Source: Progne subis subis
Taxonomy: Eukaryota; Chordata; Aves; Passeriformes; Hirundinidae
Direction: 5' to 3'
DNA length: 64,000 nucleotides
NCBI GenBank assembly: GCA_022316685.1
Contig: JAKJHU010000030.1
Coordinates: 16,510,018 to 16,574,017 of the forward strand
Shown: positions 11,002 through 21,758 of the stretch, one piece after another
Layout: each line of letters begins with the position of its first letter
Position numbering within the stretch: position 1 is the stretch's first letter
Translations under genes and position numbers: made by a program
The notes under the pieces: generated by a model
The model's database searches: none
The model's input: the letters and a program-made list of their open reading frames with translations, nothing else
What the model was told of the DNA's origin: nothing

Positions 11002-14000
11002 GTACTGTCACCCAAATTGGGAAACATTCATGTCTTGCATAATATAAAAAGCTGAGTTAATATTTATCTTACAGTTTGTTCCTTTGGTGTTTTTATGTAA
11101 TGGTCTTCCATTTATCAGAGGAACATCTCCCCCCACTTCTCCTTTCAAGTTTTTTTCTCTTAATGTATCTGTGTCAGTTGGTGCAGATGGAGAATAGGGT
11201 TATGAAATTTTTCTTTGAAAATGGTCCAGGGTGACATTAGGTGCTTAAAATGTCAGCTTGTGTGACATTTGCTTAAGATTTTGCTTTTTGCCTTCAAAAA
11301 TAGTTAAAAGAAGAGAGTTAATTGTAAAGCATCTCAGCAGTGCTTCAAATTGTAGCATCCCAGCTTGTGATCCTCATGTGGAGTCATTTTATGAAGTCAG
11401 AAGAGCATAGTGATAACGTGCTTTTTGTGTGAGAACTCAAGCTGTAAATCTACAGCCTGTTGGTCACTTGGGTCAGGTTGGTGTGCAGACCCATTCCAAG
11501 TGTGGGTGAGGAGTCCTGGATGGATGTGAGGGACATGAATTTGTGTGATCATACCTTCAATGGAATAGCTAGACTGAAATTTTAAAATGTACACTTTACT
11601 GTGAACCTGTTACAGGAGTTCGTGTTTATGTTGCACTTTATGTGTTACCAAGCGATTCATCCTTGGGCAGAGTGTAGGTTGGAATTCCCAATCCAGGCAA
11701 TCCTTCCCTGACTGTCTTTTTTCAGCCCCCCCCTTATCATTTGAGTTCCCAGAAAGGAATTGATTTTTAGGATGGAGAATGGTCGGGTGAGGCAAGATAA
11801 ATGGTTCTTGCCTCCATCTTGTTTTCCTCAAATACTTAGGCTTTGGATGTACACGTGTCTTCACCTGCTCACAGATGGGTGGAGCATCTGCGAAGTGCCC
11901 TCCCCTCGTTAATCATGTCCTGGCCGTAGCTGCTTTTTCTTTATCTGGGAGCAAAAGCTTCAGCTCTGGAGACTGCCTGGGGTGTTGGTCAAGCAGCCAG
12001 GTTACTCCAAAAACTTGGTGTTGCTGAGTGAGGAGAAAAAGGCACAGCAGCCTTTATGTTTTGTTTTCTTTTTTCCTTTGTGTTTCTTTGGGAAATAACT
12101 GGGTTTGTTTATTTATCTTTTATAAGGACATAAATATTATAGGCACATGATATAAGGGATTGTTAACTGGTGTCCTTCCATGATTCCATAAAGCAAACAA
12201 GTTTATGTTTTCTCACTGATACAAAACACAAGTCCTGTTGACCCAGAGCTCCCTGATTTTGCCACCCTCGCTGCTATGTCATATTCAGTCTATAGCTCTT
12301 CTAAAATTTCATGCCTAAGAATAGGAAGCCAAGGAGAGGTTTTGGAGGTGGCTTGAGCTGATTCATCAGCTGGGTGTTATTGCAGGGGACAGTCTGGGCT
12401 TGCTCCTGTCCTCTTCCTTCCGTCAGGGCTGGTGCTGAGCCTGCTGTGGCTCACTAAATCAGGAGAAATGCAATCTCTTGTGGTAGCTGAGATACCCATG
12501 GGAGAAAACTGCTGCCTATCAGGAAATACACCTGAAACCATTTGCTGGAGAATTTATAAAGAAACAGAAAGGTTGAATTGTTTTCTTTTTTTCCCCCCTT
12601 TTTATTCTCAGCTGAGTAACATTGACCTTGATAGGCAGTCTCTGTATCTGGAGATGTTCTTTTGCATGGGAGTGTAACAAAGCCATTTTGGGATGCTCAC
12701 CTCATGTTTAGGTGGGGCTTTTGGTGTTGGCAAACTGAGCACATACTGCTCACCGTGCCTGGTGGCAGGAGCAGCAGACATGAGTGCCCCAATTGCATTC
12801 GTGCCCATAATAAAGTCACTGCTGGAGCTTACTGCAGTGATCATGAGGTTTAACAGGTCCCTTACTGCATTTAACTCACATGGCTGGGTTGTAATGAACA
12901 TGTTAGAGTGTAAAAAACCAGCCCTTTCCTTCAAATAAAACACAGGCACAGAAAACATCCCTTGTTTTTTAAAATGAGCCATTGCACTTGGGACTCTTTT
13001 TTAACATTCAAAATTTAACAGGTGGGACTCCTTCTCTCTTCCTCATGTATTTTTCAGCTAATGAGGAACAAGTATTTTAATTCTTCTTGTGTGTTTATTA
13101 ATCATTTGGGGTCCCTCTATTGCAGGGCACACTTGCTCGTTGCTGGTTTCCTACAGCTCATGTTGACAGGTTCCTGCTGCCCTTGGAGAGGAGCTGAGGG
13201 CTCAGTGTGCTGCTCCGGTGTTGAGGGTGATGCCTTGTTTGCTCAGAGCTGACACGTGCTCGGTCCGTGGTGTTTCTGTGTGCGAGGGTTGTGTACAAGT
13301 AATGGAGTTAGTTCTTGTCAAGGGATGGGGAAGATGAATGTGTTTTTCAGGTGCTGGCCCATGACTTGAAAAATCTGCCAACCTACTGCATGATCTTCAG
13401 TGAGTTGTTCAGGGCAAGACCTAAGCTGTTGGTCTTGGACAACACTCATGGACAGTCAACAAGGAAGACCCTCGAGTTTGAGGGGGAAGCAGCAGTGGAG
13501 TGAGCCGGAGTGATGTTCTTTGCAGCCAGCAGTGTGCTCAGTCTTAAAAATGTGGCACATTTTAAGGGTAGAGTCCAGAGAATTGGAAAGTTGTCTTTTC
13601 AGGCATGTGCTGAGCAAAGGGTTTGAATGTCATCTGCATCTTAAACAGGGTACCCATGCGAGCGTCTTCTCCTTACATCGGCGGGTGGAAGGTACTGAGG
13701 TTCCTCCATACTGCGAAGGAAGATGCTTAAAATGAACATTAATTATCTGCCATTGGTTTATCTGTTATAATCTGACTAGCAAAGCCCATATGTTTATGCA
13801 GAAACGTAACAGTGCAAGATGCTGGTCTCTTGAGGTCCTCCTGCCATCCACCTGACCTTGAAGGCAGATGATGGGAGTGCTGTGAGTGCTGTGGTATATG
13901 CAAGATGGGGGGAGGTATAAAAAATAGAAAACAAAAAACAATTATGTTTTCGCTTTTTGGACAGCGAGGACTGCTGGGCTCGTCTCCCAGGAGAACTGAG

Positions 14001-15915
14001 CAAAGTACATATTGACACATCCGTGTTGGAGCCTGGAGAAAAAGCCCTGCCGGTGCATCAGGCACCACACAGCGAGGGGCTGGATTGGTGGGACAAGCCT
14101 CATTTCTCTGGAAACAGAGATCCATCTCTGTTTGAGTGCTCATATTTTATAGGTAATTGGTTTATGGAGAAAACAGTTAGCTTGAGGAATTTGGGCAGGT
14201 GTTCTTGCTGTAGAGAAGTAGGTTTTACAGGCATTTTCCATGTCATATAGTTATCAGTGTGGCTGATACTGGCTGTGTAATTAGTAGGATGGGAGATACG
14301 TTGGGAGATTTAAATCCTTTTCCGAAATGTTTTTATCATCTCAGGGACGGGTCAGACCTTCTTCAGCTTCAGTTCATTTAACTGGGGGGAAGCTAGGGAA
14401 TATTTCGTTTCCTAACCCTCCCCATCCCTGCAAAAACCCTAGAAGCAGGGACAAGGCAATTCACATTTCTTTTTCAACGAATTAGCACACTTCAAGTGCA
14501 GCTTCATCTGCGAGCCTGTCTGCAGACTTCCAGTTGCCTTGTACCAATTTGCATGCAGGGTTTTGTAACAACAAAAACACGTTGCAGAGACATCGGATTT
14601 TTTTGGGTTATGGGGTTATGCCCCACAAGCCAGCTCAGCCTGGGTTGTGCTGAGATAGTGATGCATCTTTCCTGCAGAGAAGGAAATTGTGATTGTTTTC
14701 CCAAGGGAAAAAGTTGTTTTGGTTCAAAGTAGATTTTGTATGTGAGGTGGCTTAAATGTGATCAAAGTCAGTGGAATTTTATTTCAAATAAACATGTGAT
14801 TCTCCTAATCAACCCTTTAAAGAGAACATCTGGGGAAAAATTTCAGGGTTTTGTATGTTTAATTATTCACTTGATTTTTTTCCCTTTTAAATATCTGATG
14901 ACGTTTCCGCTGTTTGAGGGTAGATAGGACTTTATTGACACAATTAGCAAAACAAATGATTATCACACCTTTTCCTTAACCCTGTCCTATTTGATCTATT
15001 TGCTTGCACTTTCATTACTCCTTTGCTTGGTTACATTACACACAATGTTATCACCTTCCTGTGCTTCTGCAGCTAAAACAAAGTGAAAAAACCTCTCTTG
15101 GCTCTCAGCTGCTCTCTGCTGTTTTCTTTTTACAGATGAACTAGAAAGCAATGTCAGGCAAAGAGTTATTTGAGTTTCCTTTCAGCACTTGCTGGGCATT
15201 ATATCCGGGCCTGGCACTTGCCTGTGTTTATGCGACAGCTTTCATATTTTAAAATAACAAACAAAAATCCCAGCAAGTCTATTCCCAGCACAATTAGTAA
15301 GATCAGATTAAAAGAGTTGAAAAAACAAACAACCCAAACCCCCCAGACCATGATGGGTTTATATATGTCAAATACTAGAATCTTTATGACTAATTCCTTG
15401 GGTATTTTGAGCCGCTTTGCTGGGATGTGTTTATTTTCTCTGAAAGTAGAGGTGGGAAGTGTGGCTGTGCCTGGTCGGAGGTCACATTGAGTTGTTGTAC
15501 TGAAGAGCTGAGTGTTTTTGCTATGTCACTGATGGGTTGTGCCAGACCTTGCAATGGGTTGCTGAAGGTGTGATTCTCCTGATGGATAGACATTTTCCAC
15601 TGAAGTCAGGAAGGCAGATGGTGCTGCTGATCTGCTGCCTTATAACCCTTTTCATCCTTCTGTTCCCTGGCAGTGAAAATACCTCATTAGGTTTAGAAGG
15701 TGTGGAAAAAAGGAGAGAGGAGGAAAACTCTGTCCTCACACCTGACAAAAAGAAGAGAGTTTTGGAGAGATCTGTTGGTTAGGTGAGAACTTCTTTCAGT
15801 TGCTGGCTTGTCCTCCTCCTTTCACATCACCTAGAACCTATGAGGCATCTGGAGGTGGTGCTCCATGTTGTGCCTGTGCTCACTGTTATATTAATTTCAA
15901 CAAATCATGCAAATT
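11001..15915. other. Mostly unique sequence with one exon candidate
   Basis: Contains the exon candidate at 13965-14152. A stretch at 12661-12982 is open on both strands at once and is discussed in the findings. Between about 14930 and 15070 the sequence is AT-rich with no repeat signature. No gene is supported. Confidence 0.5.
13965..14152 (+). other. Candidate coding exon, unassigned (low confidence)
   Basis: A 188-bp block preceded by a T-rich tract and 'ggacag' and followed by a donor (gtaatt at 14153). The frame is open after the first base and leaves one base at the end (entry phase 2, exit phase 1). It encodes about 62 residues that are acidic and tryptophan-bearing, beginning EDCWARLPGELSK and including LDWWDKPHFSG. 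There is no low-complexity content. The exit phase would splice in frame to the candidate at 20043. I recognise no family. It is the longest of the splice-flanked blocks here, but a random origin is still more likely than not. Confidence 0.2.
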
Positions 15916-15946
15916 AAAAAACAACAACAAAACAAAACAAAAAAAA
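15916..15946. repeat. A-rich (CAA/CAAAA) simple repeat
   Basis: Short degenerate array of CAA and CAAAA words ending in an 8-A run. Confidence 0.85.
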
Positions 15947-17940
15947 GCAACCCAACACCCTAAAACCTTCCTTCTGTGCAAAAATAAATCAAAAGAGGAG
16001 TTTCTGTGGGAATAAACCTTGTCTAACATGGTAAAGGCTGTTGTGTAATGGCCTGTCCCTTTCTTCTCTCTGAAGGTCCCAACCCCATGCGTCCCACTGG
16101 TCTGGAGTAACGTTTGGAGTCTGGCAGTCAGGTCCTTTTTGTAGCTCCAGAGGATTTTTAGGAGCATGGGGAACATGGGATGCATGGACATATGGACCCA
16201 CAAAACCGTCTGGAGAATGCTGGCTGTGGATAAAAGCATCTGGAAGCTTCTGCTGTCTTTTTACCCTGTTTTTTTCCTGGGTCACCCTGTGTCATTTGTG
16301 GCCCTGTCCTGAGGATTATAGCATACAGTCACTTACTGGAATACCTCCTCATGCATCTTCTTGAAATGGAACCATTGCTTTACCCATCTGGAAGATATTT
16401 TCTCTTCTCCCACAGCTTTTCCATTGCAGCAAGACTCCTGTCCAGCAGGTATGTAAATGATTTTCTCATTGACTGCCCAGTTTGCTTTCTTGATCTTCAG
16501 TTCATTTTTTTTGTGGTTTTTTTTTTTTCCTTACTAGCTTCTACTAAAGGTAAGACCTTCCTAAGTCCGTGGTGCCACTTTCTTTGTTGGGACAGATGGA
16601 ATTTGAGATGTAGGTTCTCACGGAGCAGTGGTGTCAGCTTCTGAAGGTTTTGATGACCAACCATGGCCTCATAGATGAGGGAAAGGATGCATCTGATGCT
16701 CTATTTCTCCACCTGGATCCCCAAGGCCTCTTGGGCAGCTGTGTTTGTAACCCACAGCTGCCATCACATGTGTGTGGATCAGCTTATTGGGCTTCATCAT
16801 CTCATTTCAAAAAAGATGACACAGGTGTAAAATCCATTTTTTCTCTTCTTAGTTCAACAGAATTTCTGCTGGAGAACATAGTTTTGAGGATGACTTATCC
16901 CATAAAAAAAGAGATTCCTTTAGCTCTAAAATTATTCCTATTCCATATAGATGTGTATAACGCAATAGCACTAGTGATAACAACCAAATTTGCATTTTTA
17001 GAGTAATTTACAATGAATTAGATGTTTTTGTGAAAGTGACAAGTTTTTCTTTTCCATTCTTTCTAGCAGAGAATCGAATCATTGTTTTGGTGTCTGTGAG
17101 TATCAATTTGCTGTGAAAATCATTCTTTTTGGCACTTGTGCTGGTTTGGTCAAACGCTCAGGTGTGCTGGTGTGCTGAACAGATCTCTCCTACAGGGTAG
17201 ACAAAAAATTAGCTCTTTGTCTCTAACTTCTATTTTTACTATACAAAGAGGAGGTGCTGGAGGAAAAGGCCTGAAAATGCTTTGCCTTACCTTTATTCTG
17301 CATTCCCCTCAGCATTTGTGAGGCATTAGAGTTTCATCTTCTTGCTTTGCAAGCACAATTTTGCATCAAAGGAAGGAAATGAGAGGGGTAGAGCGGATAG
17401 AGCATGTTCAGTGGGAAAAATAATCAGGTGCCTCTCTCTTGAGTTTGACTGAGGCTTGTAGGCCAGATGGAGATGGCAGACAAGGATGGGGATAAAGATA
17501 TTCTTTGCTTTGTTAATGAGCGAAGCCAAGTGCTGCTGTGCTCATAAGAGAGGTGAGAGCTAAAAGCAGGATTTGGACTTGGAGGTGGGCAGCAGCATCC
17601 TGCCAGGCTGCTGGGGATGGTCCATGGTCGAGCCCTGTGCAGTGTAGTCGTGTGCCAAGGCAGAGCCTTCTCCAGTAGCACTGCCTGGAGGCTCAGCCCG
17701 GCAGTGCTAGACCCTTTTGTGTGCTCACATGGACTTGCTGCTCTGCTGCAGGGATGTCTCCTGGAACCCACTCTTCATTTGCAGATAGTTTTCCTTCCTT
17801 AACCTGAATTAACTGTTTTCCCATCACCAAAATCCCTAGTTTTTAATTAACTAGCTCCTAAAAACTTCTAAAGCACCTAAGAAAGATCACTTGCAGTAGT
17901 TCTTATCTACAATTAAAGCAAACACCATTGATATTGAAAG

Positions 17941-17966
17941 TTTTTTGGTTTTTTTTTTTTTTTTTT
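17941..17966. repeat. T-rich run
   Basis: Six T, two G, then 18 uninterrupted T. Simple repeat. Confidence 0.9.
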
Positions 17967-18439
17967 GGTGGTCAGCTCTTTGATAAAGACATTGCAAACC
18001 GGATCTCCCCTAGCTGCTGTAAGATGTGAAAAGGTCCATAGTCAGCAGCACATTGCAGTGGAATGAGCTTTATCTTTTATAAGTAACTGGGAGTCAATGG
18101 GGCATCAGTTGCTCTGCTTTGGTGCTGCCAGGCCTTTTGGTGCTTCTGGAGGTGCCTTCTGGACACTGAACAAAACCTTCCTGTGACCTGGATAACCCGG
18201 GGCAGCCCCAGGGTACTTGACCTCTGCACTGTAGGGTCTGCACTCACAGCGAGCCAGGAGGAGAAAAGCCGTGATAGACGTACCCTGATTTTTGCATTCG
18301 GCATCGCCCCTTGCAGTGTGACTCCCAGGTCACAGTCTGGCAGGCACCTGGCACACCTGGGATACCTGGGGGTAGCCCAAGAATTAGAGCTTGGCCCGGA
18401 AGGATGTTTCAGTTGTGAATGTGCCGCTGTCTTTTGCAG

Positions 18440-18509
18440 GGAGGAAAAATCATCTCAGGTTTTCTTCAAAGCAGGTCTCACTCTGCGTAGATGTGGGGCA
18501 GCTTCAAGG
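18440..18509 (+). other. Candidate coding exon, unassigned (low confidence)
   Basis: This has the best-looking splice sites in the window: a pyrimidine-rich acceptor ('ctgtcttttgcag') and a consensus donor (gtaagt at 18510) enclosing 70 bp. Two frames are open. In one (entry phase 2, exit phase 0) the translation starts EEKSSQVFFKAG, which is superficially like the junction after a myosin motor domain. The residues that should follow in that family do not appear, so I do not assign it. The other frame (entry phase 1) gives no resemblance at all. Likely a pseudo-exon unless RNA evidence exists. Confidence 0.15.
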
Positions 18510-20042
18510 GTAAGTAATTTAAGGGCTTTGCTGTTGGTCAGTGTGAGCATCCAGGCAGGGGGGCTGCCAGCTGCATCCCTAGGTGCTAATTAGCAGATGA
18601 ACCTCCTCAGCATTCAAGATATTTGCTGGTAAAGTAGCAAAGGTTTGCTTCGAGTCAGGTTGCGGATCCTTGGATCAAAATGTCCTTTAGGGGCTTGGTC
18701 TGTACACAGATGCATGTTATTAATAATAATAAAAAAATACAGAAAGCTTCTACTTGGCTGCTGTGGGTGTTGCTGTGTGGGTGTGTGTGTTTCAAAAGCA
18801 CATAACTGATTATAAAAATCATTGATGGTCTAAGTCGGTATTAAGGATGGTTGGATGACAATGAAAAGCAGCCCTGGCACATTGCAGGGATGTTCTTGTC
18901 ATGACTAACCCCTCTCACTCTCACCCTGGTGGAATTTTTCAGTGCCCAGCACAGACCAGCACTGAAATTGGAGGTTTGCAGAAGTTTTTAAATCTCTCCC
19001 CAGCTGGAAGCAAATTAAGGAATTGCAAGTATTTATTGGTTTAAGGATAAAATACAACCTCAAAGCTGTAAAAAATTTTGACAACACGGCTTTTTTAAGG
19101 GAGTCTTACTTTCTTTATGGTTTTGTGAGTCAAATGTGTCAAAGCCTGACAGAGGAAGAGGTTTTAATCTACAGATACTCTCTCTTGTTTGATAGTTTCC
19201 TGCTTCTAAAATTACTTCCAGGTTTTTTGGGACTGAGGCTGAAGCTAGTTTCAGCTTTCAGTTTGTGGGCAACCTCGCTTACACTTCAGCAGGCTGGATT
19301 TGTGAGGGTTGGGGGCAGCAAATGCTAGTGTTTTTAATGATTCTTATTTTGGCTGCCGAAAGTCCATTTGCCACTTCTAAAATATTTACAGCTGAATCTT
19401 TGGATTCACATATTCTTTGCTCAAGGAAAATGCTGAAGCTGGCGATGCTGAAATTTTGCTTTGATCTTTCTTTGCCTGTCCTGCATGGGGAGTTTGGAGG
19501 AGAGCATGCCCAGGGTGAAGGATATTGATCCACCTGTGCTCATCCTGCACAGGCTGACTTTTGCTCATCGTGCAGCAGTGAAAGTCAACATGAGCAAAGC
19601 GAATTAATGGTGGATCTCAGTCCTTAGGTCATGCTAAAAACATCAACCCCTTTTGCTGTGTGCATTTTCTCTCCTTAAGGGCTGTCCTTTCTTTGGGGCA
19701 CTTATTAATGAACATCATTTGTGCCCAGACTTTGTGCCCTTACTGCAGGGCATGGAACTGGGGATACATTGGGCCATATTTCTGTTTATTAATATAAGTA
19801 AATAAATACTTATATTTTTAAAATATCTTGAATAATCCTCCTGGTATGTCTTTAATGATCCTCTACTGATTGTTTTAAGACCTTGCTTGGAATTTTGTAT
19901 TAACCAAAGCGTCCCAGCCATTACTTTAAGAATAAAAATCTTTATGTGATCTTTGCTTTTCCATGAGTGCCTGCATCTGCAGGTGCTGACTTACTATGCC
20001 CAGTAAATACTGAACTGTCTGCTGACATACTGTGCTCTTCAG

Positions 20043-20102
20043 GTTGCAAAGAAGCAGTGACCTATTACGAGAAAATTGCTAATGCCTGCAAGAAAGCAAG
20101 AG
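20043..20102 (+). other. Candidate coding exon, TPR-helix-like peptide (low confidence)
   Basis: A 60-bp block with a pyrimidine-containing acceptor ending 'gtgctcttcag' and a donor (gtatct at 20103). After two bases the open frame reads C then KEAVTYYEKIANACKKAR, and leaves one base (entry and exit phase 1). The A..YYEKI....C spacing resembles the second helix of a tetratricopeptide-type repeat, a protein-protein interaction scaffold. A single helix is far too little to identify a family. Its entry phase fits the exits of the candidates at 6637 and 13965, but not the entry of the one at 24263. If genuine, it is one internal exon of a larger plus-strand gene. Confidence 0.22.
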
Positions 20103-21737
20103 GTATCTTCTTGGCTTCTGAATCCTTTGTGTTGCTTTGAGAGATTCTGTGCAGAGCTGGAGGTGTGGACAGGCTGAATTCTTCTGCTCCCAGCTGCTGA
20201 GCAGCGTTATGTGGATTAGCATTGAGGAACTCTCAGCAAAATTTGTCTCATGCCACGAAAATGTAAAGCCTCCAAAGCTGGCTGGTATCCCAGGGCTGTG
20301 AGAGGCCCTTGGAGGGGCTCTTGGTAAAGGTGACAGGATTTGCACCGTCCCAAAGCTGAGAACCGGACATGATCTGAAGAGTTTCTGATTAAGCTTTAAT
20401 CATCTCCAACCTGGTTTGGTTGCTTACATAGGGCAGTAGACAAAAACTGCTGAGTAGGAATGGCTGGTGTGGGGCCAGTCTGTCACCATGGGAGGGCATC
20501 TGCCTAATCTTGTCCTTCAGTGTGGAGCCCATTTCTGAAACACATAATGCCATTTTGGGCAATGGGTATCACAGGGTATCCTGTGATTTTGCTGGCTCTA
20601 CTTCTGCGGGTGCCATTATTGTGCTGCCTCCTCTATCTTTGCAGTGTCAAAGCCAGGAGGTCAGATTAGAGACCTGAGGCTCCAGCAGCAGAAACGAGGC
20701 CTGAGTGTGTGCAACAAAGAAAAGTACCTATATTTATAATGATTGTTGTAGACAAGTTGATGAGGCACACAAGGGGATGAGGCACAGCTGTATTCCAGCC
20801 CTGGTGCCTCTGGAAGGTGAATCTCTTACTATCCTGATTAGCAGTGTACCTTCAGCCCAGGCTCTGCAGCCCAGTTTGCCTGGCTGGAGGCATTCCCTGG
20901 AGAACTGAGTGATGCTGGAGACCCTGCACTGCCCTGGCTTGGCCCCTTCCACAGCTTGGATGTGCCCTCCTGCCACTGGCAGCATTCTTGTAGCACATGG
21001 ATATGGAATTGCCATCATCCTCCCCACTGGCACCATCTCTTGGTTTTCATTAAGCTTTTTGCAAAGAGCAACTCTTTGTCGTGGCCCCCATGCAGTTTTA
21101 TCCAGGGCTCCATTTGCATCACCATCAGGTGGTTTTCATTTGACCTTCACTCTGCCTAAAAATTAAGTACCAATGTACTAGGAAGAGAAGTCATTTCCCA
21201 GATAAGCACTTTTCCCCAGCTCTTCTGTTCATGGGGGAGCTGGCTTACCCTGCCTGTGGATGACTAAGGGGGAAATTCTTTTTTGGTTAGACTGATTCTG
21301 ACAGTTCACTGGAATTTTTTTTATCATGGTTTTATCACTTCCTCCCTATGAATTCTTAACTCCTATGTGCAAGGCAGGAAAAAAATTAGTGGTGACCACA
21401 AGTTACGGAATTTGCCTTCTGTGGAAAAGATGCTGAACAAGTAAATGATGCTGTCAGGTTTGCCATGCTTTCTGAGGATTTACTTCATAGCCAGTTACAT
21501 AAACAGGCTGGGTAAGAGTCATGAATATTCTAGCAGCTATCATCTTTCAAATGTGTTTTTTTAATGTTTGAGTTAATTAATGCTCATATCTCTTGTATAT
21601 CAGTGAGTGTAAACCTGCTCATCTTTCAGGTGGGGAGGAGGTTTGGATTTATCACTCGTCTCTCAGAGATGGCAGGGTCAAAGTCAAGTTTATGTGTAAG
21701 GGGATTCTGGGTCACCTTGTTAATCTCCCTACCTCCC

Positions 21738-21758
21738 TTTTTTTTTTTTTTTTTTTTT
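21738..21758. repeat. Poly(T) run, 21 bp
   Basis: Uninterrupted T run after a CT-rich lead-in. It also resembles a polypyrimidine tract and is followed by 'gtag', but no open block worth calling follows. Confidence 0.93.

Larger units (their letters stand above)
15947..21737. other. Unique sequence with T runs and two exon candidates
   Basis: T-rich runs lie at 16505-16529 and 17941-17966. Exon candidates at 18440-18509 and 20043-20102 are listed separately. A TAA triplet patch occurs near 18720. No recognised gene, RNA or transposon. Confidence 0.5.

Noticed and set aside
18440..18509. Myosin-like reading (VFFKAG) of the exon candidate
   Set aside because: Only about six residues agree and the residues that normally follow in myosins are absent.
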